A DNA stretch of 64,000 bases from JAZKHT01 sp040385245. GTDB lineage: Bacteria; Pseudomonadota; Alphaproteobacteria; Rhodobacterales; Rhodobacteraceae. The DNA lies in the NCBI GenBank assembly GCA_040385245.1, contig JAZKHT010000007.1:1-64000 (forward strand). The letters run 5' to 3'. Shown one piece after another: positions 1 to 7,717 of the stretch. A program made the translations under genes and the position numbers. Under the pieces are notes generated by a model. The model was not told the DNA's origin, ran no database searches, and was given only the letters and a program-made list of their open reading frames with translations. Every line of letters begins with the position of its first letter. Positions within the stretch are counted from its first letter, which is position 1.

Positions 1-388
1 ATTATCAATGTCAAAGAGCGCAACCCGAAAGCACAAACGGTACAGATCGCCAGTTTCCCAGCGTCTCCGCCCGATCATCACCACCAGATCTTTCCAGTCC
101 GCCGTCTGCGCTTTCGCGTTTCTGCATCCCGGGAGACGGCATTTAGAGGCGTCTGCCCGAGTCCGCAAGGACTTTTTTCGCGACTGGTCGAAAAAACTTT
201 CGCTCTGCCTGTTGGATGGGCAGTTTTCAGGCGATCCGAACGGCCGCGATCTGCGTGGAGTCGTGCTGTTTTGCCCACAATCACGTGAAATGCCGCATTT
301 CCAAGGGTTTCGGCGGACCATCGACGGACCCACTTGGCGCCTGGATGGTTAGGTCCGCACAACCACAACAACAGGCATGGAAACCGTT
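1..388. other. No supported gene (left edge)
   Basis: Short reading frames exist on both strands, but they overlap each other, have no convincing ribosome binding site, and give Arg/Ser/Pro-rich translations without recognisable domains. No GGAAC-type promoter, tRNA or strong hairpin was seen. The stretch may be the end of a feature lying left of the window. Confidence 0.5.
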
Positions 389-568
389 ATGCAGTCCGAA
401 ACCCAGTTCCCCGAAGATCCCGAGATCGCGGAAAACCTGCGGTTGGCCTATCATGCGAAGGTCCACACCAGTCTGCCCGACTCTCTGTCTACGCTGATCG
501 GACGATTGTCGCGTCAGATCAACCAGCACGACCCGCGCGACCACGGTGAGCGCAGAAGCGCGTCCTGA
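389..568 (+). CDS. NepR-like small protein (possible second anti-EcfG factor)
   Basis: This gene encodes 59 residues. The centre has the pattern I-x-ENLR-x-x-Y, eight residues, PD, then L-x-x-L-x-x-L. The same pattern is in the NepR of this window (7480-7650), which reads I-x-ENLRRVY then VPDRF. NepR proteins bind the sigma factor EcfG and are released when phosphorylated PhyR takes them. By inference this is a NepR paralogue that could buffer or diversify the stress response. The start at 389 is chosen because GGAAA precedes it at good spacing; an ATG at 377 is in frame. The C-terminal tail is basic and differs from NepR. It lies beside EcfG-type stress genes, but no EcfG promoter was found upstream. 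Function is inferred from a short motif only. Confidence 0.55.
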   Translation: MQSETQFPEDPEIAENLRLAYHAKVHTSLPDSLSTLIGRLSRQINQHDPRDHGERRSAS

Positions 569-616
569 CGGCACCACCCTAAGCAAACGGGGCGCAAACT
601 GCGCCCCGGTGCCGTC
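567..616. terminator. Nested inverted repeat, probable bidirectional terminator
   Basis: An inner stem of nine base pairs (588-596 with 600-608) sits within an outer GACGGCACC/GGTGCCGTC pairing (567-575 with 608-616). It lies between the convergent NepR-like and lipoprotein genes. There is no long T-run, so efficiency is uncertain. Confidence 0.55.
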
Positions 617-631
617 GTATGGTCTGCGCTC

Positions 632-886
632 TCAGCAGGGACCGATAAAGGTTGACCCGTCAGACCGGCGATAGACGCACTCGCCATTCGCGTTACGTCC
701 GATCAACGAACCCGCGGCGGCGCCAGCAACTCCGCCGATGACCGCGCCCTGCAATTCGTCGCCATCATCCGCCACGGCTGTGCCAATTGCTGCGCCGGTC
801 GCCGCACCCAGCAGCGTGCTTCCGTCTTGAGTGGCGCAGCCGGCGAGCAGGGCTGCAAACGGCAGGGCGATCAAAAGTCTGTTCAT
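632..886 (-). CDS. Small glycine-zipper outer-membrane lipoprotein
   Basis: The product has 84 residues. The N-terminus has a hydrophobic signal and the lipobox LLAGC, so lipidation at Cys16 is expected. The middle is a Gly/Ala-rich repeat of glycine-zipper type (GAATGAAIG and GGVAGAAAGSLIG), as in 17 kDa surface antigen-like proteins. The C-terminus contains two cysteines and the sequence YRRSDGSTFIGPC. GGAG precedes the ATG. An EcfG-type promoter at 920-945 reads into it, so it is likely an envelope stress lipoprotein of the GSR. The exact role is unknown. Confidence 0.8.
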   Translation of the reverse strand: MNRLLIALPFAALLAGCATQDGSTLLGAATGAAIGTAVADDGDELQGAVIGGVAGAAAGSLIGRNANGECVYRRSDGSTFIGPC

Positions 887-919
887 CTGGAAACTCCGTT
901 TGGTTTTTGCTGCGGATCA

Positions 920-945
920 AACAAAGCAGCGCGGGGTTTGGTTCC
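920..945 (-). promoter_or_regulatory. EcfG-type promoter for the glycine-zipper lipoprotein
   Basis: On the minus strand GGAACC is followed by 16 bases and TGTT, one base off the EcfG consensus -10. It lies about 35 bases upstream of the start codon. Confidence 0.65.
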
Positions 946-1026
946 GTTTCGCCTTTTGCAAAGCAAAATGGCCGCTGCCCAACGGGGCAACGGCCTTTGT
1001 TTTCAAAACAAATCGCACCGCCCGCA

Positions 1027-1200
1027 TTACAGCGGCGGGCGACCGCGCACGGCACGGGCAATCATCGCGACAATGAACAGAACGATGAAAATCACGAACA
1101 GGAATTGCGCGATACCAGCCGATGCACCGGCAATACCCCCAAAACCAAGCACCCCGGCAATCAACGCGATCACCAGAAAAGTCAGGGCCCATCCAAGCAT
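1027..1200 (-). CDS. DUF1328 (YtjA-type) small membrane protein
   Basis: The protein has 57 residues with two hydrophobic helices (about 1-25 and 33-52) and ends in a basic tail. It matches the DUF1328 pattern MLGWALTFLVIALIAGVLGF then GIAQFLFVIFIVLF. The ATG at 1200 is preferred because AGGAG lies eight bases upstream; a GTG three codons earlier would sit on that site. These proteins are commonly stress induced, and an EcfG promoter lies just upstream. It probably sits in the inner membrane, with unknown function. Confidence 0.85.
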   Translation of the reverse strand: MLGWALTFLVIALIAGVLGFGGIAGASAGIAQFLFVIFIVLFIVAMIARAVRGRPPL

Positions 1201-1238
1201 CTCGATCACTCCTTCTGGATAAATCAGCCTGCCCGAAC

Positions 1239-1264
1239 AACGCCCTGCAATGAATGAAGGTTCC
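1239..1264 (-). promoter_or_regulatory. EcfG-type promoter for the DUF1328 gene
   Basis: Minus-strand GGAACC-N16-CGTT, an exact match to the EcfG consensus spacing. It is back to back with the plus-strand promoter at 1288-1313. Confidence 0.8.
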
Positions 1265-1287
1265 CGCAGACCCGACTTCGCCTAAGC

Positions 1288-1313
1288 GGAACATTCCCGT
1301 CCTGCATTGCGTT
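1288..1313 (+). promoter_or_regulatory. EcfG-type promoter for the 1366-3272 operon
   Basis: Plus-strand GGAACA-N16-CGTT, 53 bases ahead of the 22-residue gene. The operon then runs through three overlapping or closely spaced genes to a terminator at 3290. Confidence 0.8.
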
Positions 1314-1365
1314 TAATCGCTGTCACCGGAACGACCGAGGACCCGACCAGCAAGGGAAAACCGAA

Positions 1366-1434
1366 ATGTACAGCCTGATTTACATCATCGGAGCCGTCGT
1401 TGTGGCGCTCGCGGTCATCAACTTTATCGCCTGA
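1366..1434 (+). CDS. 22-residue hydrophobic peptide
   Basis: This is a complete tiny reading frame, MYSLIYIIGAVVVALAVINF followed by IA and a stop. It is one transmembrane helix with almost no soluble part. It is the first frame after an EcfG promoter, and the next gene's ribosome site (GAGGAGAA) overlaps its stop codon, which argues for translation. A weak AAAACC precedes the ATG. It could be a membrane-active stress micropeptide or a translational leader. No family can be assigned from sequence alone. Confidence 0.55.
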   Translation: MYSLIYIIGAVVVALAVINFIA

Positions 1435-1445
1435 GGAGAACAGAT

Positions 1446-1916
1446 ATGGCCAATGCAAAAACCACCACCGAAGACCTGTCCGACACCGCCCACAAGGCCG
1501 CCGAAGACCTGAAGGAAACCGGCAAAGAAGCATATGAGGGGGCAAAATCGGCCATGGGTGCCGCCGTTTCAGATATCAAGGCCGGGGCCGCCGCGAAGGC
1601 CGAAGAAGTGCGCGGCGTGATCGCCGATGAAGGCCAGCGCATCGCCTCGTCCTTGCGCGGTGCGGCCGAACAGCAGGGCGACGGCACGATGCAGGGGCGC
1701 GTTCTGGGCACCATGGCATCGGGCGTATCTGCCGTGTCCGATACCATCCGGTCCAGCGATGTGTCGGCCCTGCTGACCGATGTGCAGTCTTTTGCGCGTC
1801 GCAATCCCGCGATCTTTGTCGCCGGTGCCGCCGTGGCGGGGCTGGTTCTGGCCCGCCTTGCATCACAATCGGGGCGGAGTGGCGACCGCACAGGGTTTGG
1901 GTCTGGCAATGACTGA
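1446..1916 (+). CDS. LEA-like / YtxH-type stress protein with C-terminal membrane helix
   Basis: The product has 156 residues. Residues 1-75 are a charged Ala/Lys/Glu-rich amphipathic helix resembling late-embryogenesis-abundant repeats (AHKAAEDLKETGKEAYEGAK). A hydrophobic segment near 123-138 (FVAGAAVAGLVLA) could anchor it in the membrane. It is likely to protect or shape the envelope under stress. GAGGAG precedes the ATG, 12 bases after the micropeptide stop. It overlaps the next gene by eight bases, so it belongs to one EcfG-driven operon. Confidence 0.75.
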   Translation: MANAKTTTEDLSDTAHKAAEDLKETGKEAYEGAKSAMGAAVSDIKAGAAAKAEEVRGVIADEGQRIASSLRGAAEQQGDGTMQGRVLGTMASGVSAVSDTIRSSDVSALLTDVQSFARRNPAIFVAGAAVAGLVLARLASQSGRSGDRTGFGSGND

Positions 1917-2316
1917 CACCAGCCACATCCCCCCCGAAACAAAATCAACGCCGGAACTGATTTCATCGGCGTTCCAGAACATCAACGGCCTGATCAGGGG
2001 TGAAATTGCCCTGGCACGGGCCGAAACCGCCGACAGTCTGCGCGCGGGGATGGCCGGTGTCGGCCTGATGGCCGGGGCGCTGGTGATGGTGATCACGGCG
2101 CTGAACGTTTTTGCGGCAGCGATCGTGGCGGGGTTGGCCGAGATGGGCATACACCCGGGCTGGGCCGCCTTTGCCACAGGCATCGCGTTCCTGCTTGCGG
2201 CGTTCATTCTGGCCAAGGCCGGAAAGGCCGCTTTGGACCCCGCCCGCCTTACCCCCAACCGTACGGCTGAAAACATCCGGCGCGATGCGGAAACCCTGAA
2301 GGAGGCGTACAAATGA
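1909..2316 (+). CDS. Phage-holin-superfamily / DUF1469-like membrane protein
   Basis: The product has 135 residues. A polar N-terminus with an amphipathic stretch (LIRGEIALARAE) precedes two hydrophobic helices near 48-72 and 82-104 and a charged tail. This is the layout of YqjE-type (DUF1469/holin_3_6) proteins, which usually sit beside DUF3618 and YtxH-type genes, as here. The start at 1909 lies inside the end of the preceding gene, and its stop overlaps the next start as ATGA, indicating translational coupling. It is an inner-membrane protein, probably in a complex with its operon partners. Confidence 0.75.
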   Translation: MTDTSHIPPETKSTPELISSAFQNINGLIRGEIALARAETADSLRAGMAGVGLMAGALVMVITALNVFAAAIVAGLAEMGIHPGWAAFATGIAFLLAAFILAKAGKAALDPARLTPNRTAENIRRDAETLKEAYK

Positions 2317-3272
2317 CATACGAAAGTGACACCGGTGCGATCGAGGCCGGTCTGGAAAAAAAGCGGTCTGCCCTTGCCAATGATCTGGATGAATTGTCCA
2401 GCCGCGCCTCGATCGACTATATCGCGAACGAAGCGTTGGGTGTGCTGAAAGCCAATTCGGCGGGCTATACGCGATCGCTGGAAAGCGCGATCAAAGCCAA
2501 TCCGGTGGCCTTTGCACTGGTGGGCGTGGGTGTTGCGTGGATGATGTTCGGCGGCAAATCTGCCGATCCGTACAGCGGCTACGGGGCTGTCGGCACAAAC
2601 GACGACCCTGATCCCGAATGGCACCGTAGGATGGTTCCGTTGCGTGAAAAGGCCCGCGCAACCCTTGGCAAACTTGAGGCCGAGGCAACCCGTTCCGTGG
2701 ACACCATGAAGTCGAAGATCAGCGATCAGGTGGAACAGGTCCGCGATTTCGCCGCCGAACGCGGGCAGGTGATCGAGGACTTCGCTGCCGACCTGAAGAC
2801 CGGCATTTCCCAAGGCCTTGATCACTTGTCCGAACAGGCCCGCGCGCAGGTCATGGCCGCGCGCGAACAAAGCTATGCAGCCCTGTTGCGCGCGGAACGG
2901 GTCATCAAAGGCGGCACGCGCGAAGCGGTGGCCGTGGTCGAAGAACATCCCCTGGCCACAGGGGCGGTTGCTTTGGCCCTTGGTGCTCTGGCCGGCATCG
3001 CCCTGATGCGCAGCGCAGATGACGAAGATCAGACTTACAGAAGTTCCTACCCCTCATCGACGCGCCACAGCAGCGCTGCCGGGCGGGGTGCAGGTGACGG
3101 TCGCGGCATGGGTGCTACAGTCAGTTCCGGTGTGGGGCGCGCCAATCCCGGTCAGGCGGACTATTCGACCGGCATGGTCAACTCGGGCGGATCGGACAGG
3201 TCGTATGGCAATCCGTCCCCCAATGCCTCGGGCACCTATGATGACCCCGAGGACAAAGAGACGCTGCTTTAA
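2313..3272 (+). CDS. DUF3618 domain protein
   Basis: The product has 319 residues. The N-terminal 80 residues fit DUF3618: charged helix, then LESAIKANPVAFALVGVGVAW, a membrane segment. A long helical region (100-195) with many Glu, Ala and Gln follows, then a second hydrophobic segment near 208-230 (TGAVALALGALAGIALM). The last 85 residues are Gly/Ser-rich and probably disordered. It ends the EcfG operon started at 1288 and is followed by a clear hairpin. A structural envelope role is plausible, but function is unknown. Confidence 0.75.
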   Translation: MTYESDTGAIEAGLEKKRSALANDLDELSSRASIDYIANEALGVLKANSAGYTRSLESAIKANPVAFALVGVGVAWMMFGGKSADPYSGYGAVGTNDDPDPEWHRRMVPLREKARATLGKLEAEATRSVDTMKSKISDQVEQVRDFAAERGQVIEDFAADLKTGISQGLDHLSEQARAQVMAAREQSYAALLRAERVIKGGTREAVAVVEEHPLATGAVALALGALAGIALMRSADDEDQTYRSSYPSSTRHSSAAGRGAGDGRGMGATVSSGVGRANPGQADYSTGMVNSGGSDRSYGNPSPNASGTYDDPEDKETLL

Positions 3273-3289
3273 GACAGTGAAAACAGCGA

Positions 3290-3313
3290 AAGGCGCGGCC
3301 ATTGCCGCGCCTT
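3290..3313 (+). terminator. Rho-independent-like terminator
   Basis: AAGGCGCGGC, a four-base loop and GCCGCGCCTT form a ten-base-pair stem. It lies between convergent genes and probably serves both strands. Confidence 0.7.
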
Positions 3314-3333
3314 ATTCGCATTGGTCGGACATT

Positions 3334-3771
3334 TCAGACAAATTGTATAACGCACCCGCGAATGGACGCATCGATTTGTGCGCGCGACTGCCAGACCGAA
3401 GCCTCTTCCATTGTCAGTTTCAGGGGCGTCCATTCGATGTCGCCCAGCCCGCCGGAAAACAAAAGTTCGGCCTGTGACGACCAGACCTGTTCCAATCCCT
3501 GACGGTCAGGAACGGGGCGCAACGGTCCAGACAATGTCGCATGAAAATCATGGTTATATCCGGCAAGGCAATAAATTCCGCGCGTGCCATCGCCAAGGAT
3601 GCGCACCAGATCGCTGTCGGCGGCGGCCAGAAACCAGATATCACGCCGATCCTGCGAACACATATGCACCATGGGTTGGGGGTGCAGGATCGTCTGATCC
3701 TGCACCCCCAGAAAGCCGACCTGCACCCGTGTCAGTTCTTCAAACAGCGTCTTGCGCAGGTCTGCGGCCAT
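3334..3771 (-). CDS. Pyridoxamine-phosphate-oxidase-like general stress protein
   Basis: The product has 145 residues and resembles the general stress protein 26 family, a split-barrel flavin-binding fold. Telling pieces are RRDIWFLAAADSDLVRIL near the N-terminus and a central YNHDFHATLSGPLRPV. The C-terminal part (LGDIEWTPLKLTMEEASVW) is also typical. Such proteins bind FMN or FAD in the cytoplasm; their substrates are usually unknown. Its ATG directly follows the TAA of csbD (TAAATG), so the two are co-transcribed from the EcfG promoter at 4002-4027. Confidence 0.75.
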   Translation of the reverse strand: MAADLRKTLFEELTRVQVGFLGVQDQTILHPQPMVHMCSQDRRDIWFLAAADSDLVRILGDGTRGIYCLAGYNHDFHATLSGPLRPVPDRQGLEQVWSSQAELLFSGGLGDIEWTPLKLTMEEASVWQSRAQIDASIRGCVIQFV

Positions 3772-3969
3772 TTACAGACCGCGTGTCCAGTCATCTACCT
3801 GACGCTCGGCTTCTTCACGCGCGATGCCATACCGGCGCTGAACGGTGCCAACCATCTCGTCGCGACGCCCGGAAATCTCGGTCCATTCGTCGTCGGTGAT
3901 GTCGCCCCATTTGGCTTTGGCAGCACCCATCATTTCTTTCCAGCTTCCGGCAATCTGATCCCAGTTCAT
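3772..3969 (-). CDS. CsbD family stress protein
   Basis: The product has 65 residues. It carries the CsbD signature: MNWDQIAGSWKEMMGAAKAK, then WGDITDDEW and a charged helix ending YGIAREEAERQVDDW. CsbD proteins are small helical stress proteins of unknown biochemical role, controlled by SigB in Bacillus and often by EcfG in alphaproteobacteria. AGGACC precedes the ATG and an exact EcfG-type promoter lies at 4002-4027. Confidence 0.9.
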   Translation of the reverse strand: MNWDQIAGSWKEMMGAAKAKWGDITDDEWTEISGRRDEMVGTVQRRYGIAREEAERQVDDWTRGL

Positions 3970-4001
3970 CTTAGGTCCTTTCCATTAAGTCATACCAAAT
4001 C

Positions 4002-4027
4002 AACGCCGAAGCCCAGCGCCCTGTTCC
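4002..4027 (-). promoter_or_regulatory. EcfG-type promoter for csbD and the 3334-3771 gene
   Basis: Minus-strand GGAACA-N16-CGTT. It is divergent from the promoter at 4052-4077. Confidence 0.8.
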
Positions 4028-4051
4028 CTGGTACATTGCCGCAAAAGAGGC

Positions 4052-4077
4052 GGAACCGCCCGTGACACAGGGACGTT
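4052..4077 (+). promoter_or_regulatory. EcfG-type promoter for the AI-2E transporter
   Basis: Plus-strand GGAACC-N16-CGTT, an exact consensus match 33 bases ahead of the start codon. Confidence 0.8.
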
Positions 4078-4110
4078 TGTCATGGCTTCCTTGCAGAAAA
4101 AGAGACTGGA

Positions 4111-5199
4111 ATGACCCGCATCGACCGCTTGGCGCCGCTTGCGCTGGTCCTTCTTGCTACACTTGCGCTGCTGGCCGCCCTAGACGCGGCCGAGGGGGTG
4201 CTGTCCCCGATCCTGTTCGCCCTAGTCACCGGCATCGTGCTGTCGCCGCTGTCGGATCTTTGGGAACGCTGGGGTTTCCCTCCGGTCGTCGGTGCCCTGT
4301 CCAGCCTAGTGCTGACTTTGGCCGTGGTTGGCCTGCTGGTGACCCTGATGCAACCCATCGCGGCCCGCCTTGTGGCACAGGTGCCCAAGGTGCTGGCCGA
4401 TATGCGCGACACCATGGAAAGCTTCTCGGTGATGCTGCGCGGATTGAAGGACGCCGCCGACGTGGTCGCCGATACCATGGGCGCAGAAGGGTCAGCACCA
4501 CCCCCCGCAACCGAGGCGGCCACCCTGCCCTCCATGGCGGATGCGATGATGCTTGCCCCGGCCATCGTCGGCCAGGTGATGATCTTTTCGGGCGTACTGT
4601 TCTTTTTCCTGCTGACCCGCCACGACATCTATGCCACCGCCGCGCACAGCCTGTCCGGGCAGGTGGACGACATCCAGATCGTCGCCCGCCTGCGCCGGGC
4701 CGAACGTCATGTCGCGCGGTATTTCCTGACCGTCTCGCTGGTCAATGCGGGACTGGGAGCAGCGACTGCCGCGGCTTTGAGTGCCATTGGCTTGCCCGAC
4801 GCGATCTTGTGGGGCGTTCTGTGTGGGTTGGTCAATTTTGTCCCTTATCTTGGTCCAGCAATCATTGCGACGGCCTTGGTCGTGGCCGGCGTTGCGGCCT
4901 TTGATGGTGCCATGGCGCTGGCCCCGGCGCTGTCGTTCGTGGCGCTGAACTTTATCGAAGGGCAGTTTGTCACCCCCGCCTTTGTGGGGCGTCAGATGCG
5001 GGTCAATCCGTTGGCTGTCTTCATCGCACTGGTCTTCGGGATGTGGCTGTGGGGGGCGATAGGCGGCATCATCGCGCTGCCACTGGTCATCTGGATCAAG
5101 ATTTTGCGGGATGAACGCCGCCTGAATCTATCAGCCCTGCCCGAGAACGCCAAGGTTCTGCCCGACGATGCCGACCAAAACGCTGCTCAGGCGGAGTGA
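4111..5199 (+). CDS. AI-2E family transporter (PF01594-type permease)
   Basis: The product has 362 residues and about eight hydrophobic helices. The N-terminal pair (about 8-45) is followed by a variable cytoplasmic or periplasmic loop with an Ala/Pro-rich insert near 125-140. The conserved C-terminal part contains FVPYLGPAIIA (about 244-254) and FIEGQFVTPAFVGRQM (about 280-297), diagnostic of AI-2E family exporters. The family includes TqsA and also Na+/H+ antiporter-like members, so the substrate cannot be stated. It has its own EcfG promoter, and its 3' end overlaps the kinase gene by 13 bases in convergent orientation. Confidence 0.85.
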   Translation: MTRIDRLAPLALVLLATLALLAALDAAEGVLSPILFALVTGIVLSPLSDLWERWGFPPVVGALSSLVLTLAVVGLLVTLMQPIAARLVAQVPKVLADMRDTMESFSVMLRGLKDAADVVADTMGAEGSAPPPATEAATLPSMADAMMLAPAIVGQVMIFSGVLFFFLLTRHDIYATAAHSLSGQVDDIQIVARLRRAERHVARYFLTVSLVNAGLGAATAAALSAIGLPDAILWGVLCGLVNFVPYLGPAIIATALVVAGVAAFDGAMALAPALSFVALNFIEGQFVTPAFVGRQMRVNPLAVFIALVFGMWLWGAIGGIIALPLVIWIKILRDERRLNLSALPENAKVLPDDADQNAAQAE

Positions 5200-6887
5200 G
5201 GCACCGAGAACCACACCTTCAACTGACACACCCCATCCACGAATTCTCGGGTGAATTGACCGCCCAACTGCCGCGCGAACCCGCGCAAAAGTTGCGTTCC
5301 GATGCCCGTCCCGGCATCGCCGGTGTCGCCCGGAACACCGGTCTTTCCGGCGGCGGAATTCGTCACCTCAAGCACCGCCTCGGTTGCGGAGTCCAGCCGG
5401 AACGTGACTGAAAGCTCCGATGCCTCGTCCGTGCCTGTGCTGGCGTATTTAAGCGCGCTCGACATCGCTTCGGTCAGCAACAGCGCCAAAGGCACCGCCT
5501 GATCCAACGGCAGCTTTACGGCTGCAAACTCAGTCCGCAGGCGCACCGTCCGCCCGCGCGCGGCAGCCCCGCGAACGACCTGATCCACGATGCCGGGGAA
5601 CAGGGTGTTCACCTCGATCTCGGTCAGGTTCGCGGTTTGGTATAAACCGTTGTGGATGGTCGCCAGGCTTAACATCCGCTCTTGCAGGCTGCGCATAACT
5701 TGCCGCGCCTCGTCCGACCGGGTGCGTCGGATCTGCATGTTCACGATGGAGGCGATCAGTTGCAGGTTGTTCTTGACCCGGTGATGCACCTCTCGCAGCA
5801 GCACTTCGGTCTGGTGGACCGAATTTTCAAGCTCTGCCTCATCATGCACGATGGATTCTGTCATCCGCTCGAATGCCTCGGCTGTTTCGCGGATTTCCTG
5901 TGGCGCAGCTTGCATATCCAGCGGGCGCATCACGCGGCTGCCGCCCGCGAATTCCGTGATGGCTGTGCGCAGGCGCCTGATGTGCCGTGTCATCAGCTTT
6001 TCCGCAGCCGCCCATGCCGCAATCAGGCTGACGGCCCACATCAGCGCTGGAAAGACCGCCGGCGGCAAGGTCCGCAACGCATCCAGCCCCATCCGGTCCA
6101 CGGGCCAACTGCCAAGGGCGAACAGTTCGCGATCGACCAACCCAACCAGGGAATAGACACGCTGTGGCCCCTCGACCGAGCTTTCAGTGAAAGTGGCCGC
6201 ATCCGCACCGGTCAACCGGTCCAGCGGGCGGGTGGTGGGCACAAACCCCATGGCAAGTGCCCGATCGGTGTTTGCGCTCAGGATTGCGCCGGTGTTGTCG
6301 AACACCAAAAGCACGAACCCAGGCGCGGTGGCTTCTGGCGCAGGCACCGGGTCGCGCGGGGAAACTGCGATGAACCCGGTGACCATGCCGCCTTCGTCGC
6401 GATTGGGATGAACCGCCAAAAGAACGGCACCATCCGGCGGACTGCGCATCACCATCAACGCAGGGGCCCCGCTTGTCAGCAGGGTCGCCAGCACCTCTGA
6501 TCCGGCAAAATTCTGCGGTGCATCGTTGGACAGGCACAAGGGTGATCCGTCAACGTTGTAATACCCCGCGAACCTGTAAATCCCGGATTCGGTAACCATC
6601 CGCGAAAGACTGACACCGCAGTTTTCCGCAGTTGCATCAAAGTCAAACGATGCCAGCGCCTCGGCAGCACCTTGGGCGCGTTTGATAACGCTCAGTTTCG
6701 GGCGCACCGCGCGCAAGGTTTCTCCGGCCAGCGCGGCCTCGGACCGGGCCTGCGCTTCGCGAAGCACATCCGCTGCCTGAAGCACGGCCATGACGCCAAC
6801 CGGCAACAGTGCAAGGGTCAGGACCAGCCCCAGCCTGACGCCAAAGCTGTCAAGAACCTTTCGCCGCAGCTCTGTTCTGGGTTTCAT
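5187..6887 (-). CDS. GSR sensor histidine kinase (HWE/HisKA_2 type, PhyK-like)
   Basis: The product has 566 residues. One membrane helix lies near 17-38, followed by a periplasmic sensory domain with two cysteines (about 90 and 117). A second helix near 275-295 and a HAMP-like linker follow. The phosphorylation site region EVHHRVKNNLQ is at about 366-376, with the ATPase domain (ALLLTEAMSSALKYA) behind it. This is the kinase class that phosphorylates PhyR. Its ATG overlaps the ecfG stop as ATGA, so it is the third gene of the nepR-ecfG operon. It probably senses an envelope or chemical stress and controls PhyR phosphorylation. Confidence 0.85.
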   Translation of the reverse strand: MKPRTELRRKVLDSFGVRLGLVLTLALLPVGVMAVLQAADVLREAQARSEAALAGETLRAVRPKLSVIKRAQGAAEALASFDFDATAENCGVSLSRMVTESGIYRFAGYYNVDGSPLCLSNDAPQNFAGSEVLATLLTSGAPALMVMRSPPDGAVLLAVHPNRDEGGMVTGFIAVSPRDPVPAPEATAPGFVLLVFDNTGAILSANTDRALAMGFVPTTRPLDRLTGADAATFTESSVEGPQRVYSLVGLVDRELFALGSWPVDRMGLDALRTLPPAVFPALMWAVSLIAAWAAAEKLMTRHIRRLRTAITEFAGGSRVMRPLDMQAAPQEIRETAEAFERMTESIVHDEAELENSVHQTEVLLREVHHRVKNNLQLIASIVNMQIRRTRSDEARQVMRSLQERMLSLATIHNGLYQTANLTEIEVNTLFPGIVDQVVRGAAARGRTVRLRTEFAAVKLPLDQAVPLALLLTEAMSSALKYASTGTDEASELSVTFRLDSATEAVLEVTNSAAGKTGVPGDTGDAGTGIGTQLLRGFARQLGGQFTREFVDGVCQLKVWFSVPHSA

Positions 6888-7483
6888 GCCGCCCTTGTGA
6901 CCGACCTGCTCATCACGGCGATGGTGGTGGCATCGGTGCCGACCAATTCTTCGCCCTCTTTCAAGCCCAGCAATTCAGCCAGACGCAGACGTGCCCTGCT
7001 GGCCCGGCTTTTTACCGTTCCAACAGCAACGCCGGTCATTTCAGCAGCTTCTTCATAGGAAAAGCCCGATGCGCCGACAAGGATCAGAACCTCGCGGTGA
7101 ACCGGTGACAACTGGTTGAAGGCGACCAGAAAGTCGGTCATCGCCAACCGACCGTCATGCGCAGGCTTTTCGAACAAGGATGCGGTGTGCACGCCTTCGG
7201 GGTCGGCCACGTCACGCCGCCGTTTGCGGATGCCGGAATAGAATGTGTTGCGCAGGATGGTGAACAACCACGCCCGCATGTTGGTGCCGGGTTCGAATTT
7301 GTCAAAGCTGGACCAGGCTTTCACGATGCTGTCCTGCACCAGATCATCCGCAGCGGCCATGTTTCGCGTCAGGCTGATCGCAAAGGCGCGCATGGCAGGC
7401 AGGTGGTGCGGCAGTTCTTCGCGCGGGTCCATCGGATCAGCCTTGGTGCTGATCGGCGACGGGTGCTTGGTCCGCGCGCTCAT
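6884..7483 (-). CDS. ecfG: EcfG family RNA polymerase sigma factor
   Basis: The product has 199 residues. Region 2 includes DDLVQDSIVKAWSSFDKFEPG and the -10-reading NMRAWLFTILRN (about 68-80). Region 4 includes LSPVHREVLILVGASGFSYE followed by AEMTGVAVGTVKSRASRARLRL. It directs transcription from GGAAC/GTT promoters, many of which are present in this window. It is sequestered by NepR, encoded immediately upstream with an ATGA overlap. The C-terminal tail after region 4 is about 30 residues long and Ala/Thr-rich. Confidence 0.93.
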   Translation of the reverse strand: MSARTKHPSPISTKADPMDPREELPHHLPAMRAFAISLTRNMAAADDLVQDSIVKAWSSFDKFEPGTNMRAWLFTILRNTFYSGIRKRRRDVADPEGVHTASLFEKPAHDGRLAMTDFLVAFNQLSPVHREVLILVGASGFSYEEAAEMTGVAVGTVKSRASRARLRLAELLGLKEGEELVGTDATTIAVMSRSVTRAA

Positions 7484-7650
7484 TTCTGATCTCCCGGCGG
7501 GGTTTCGCCCGGGGTCTGCTTTGCCCGCAATTGATCCAGCAGCGCCTTGAACCGATCAGGCACTTCTTCATCCAACAGTTCCGTATAGACGCGGCGGAGA
7601 TTCTCTTCGATCGTCGTTTTTAGGGTCGACTTGTCCCGTTTGTCACTCAT
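7480..7650 (-). CDS. nepR: NepR anti-sigma factor
   Basis: The product has 56 residues from the ATG at 7650. The core reads IEENLRRVYTELLDEEVPDR followed by FKALLDQL, the two helices that clamp EcfG. The start at 7650 is preferred because GGGACAG lies just upstream. A longer frame would start at 7692, inside the divergent promoter region. It is translationally coupled to ecfG. Under stress, phosphorylated PhyR binds NepR and frees EcfG. Confidence 0.9.
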   Translation of the reverse strand: MSDKRDKSTLKTTIEENLRRVYTELLDEEVPDRFKALLDQLRAKQTPGETPPGDQK

Positions 7651-7692
7651 CTGTCCCAGCATGCCCATGTATCGACCCCCGTTGCCTAGCAT

Positions 7693-7717
7693 GGAACCAA
7701 ACGCTGACCTAGGCGTT
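7693..7717 (+). promoter_or_regulatory. EcfG-type promoter for phyR
   Basis: Plus-strand GGAACC-N15-CGTT, 33 bases ahead of the phyR start. It overlaps the opposite promoter within one near-perfect palindrome, so EcfG activates its own regulators in both directions. Confidence 0.8.

Noticed and set aside
8..371. Overlapping frames of about 100 residues on both strands at the left edge
   Set aside because: No ribosome binding site, domain or plausible composition; they mask each other.
1863..2948. 361-residue frame on the minus strand
   Set aside because: It runs antisense through three well supported stress genes and has a shadow-type composition.
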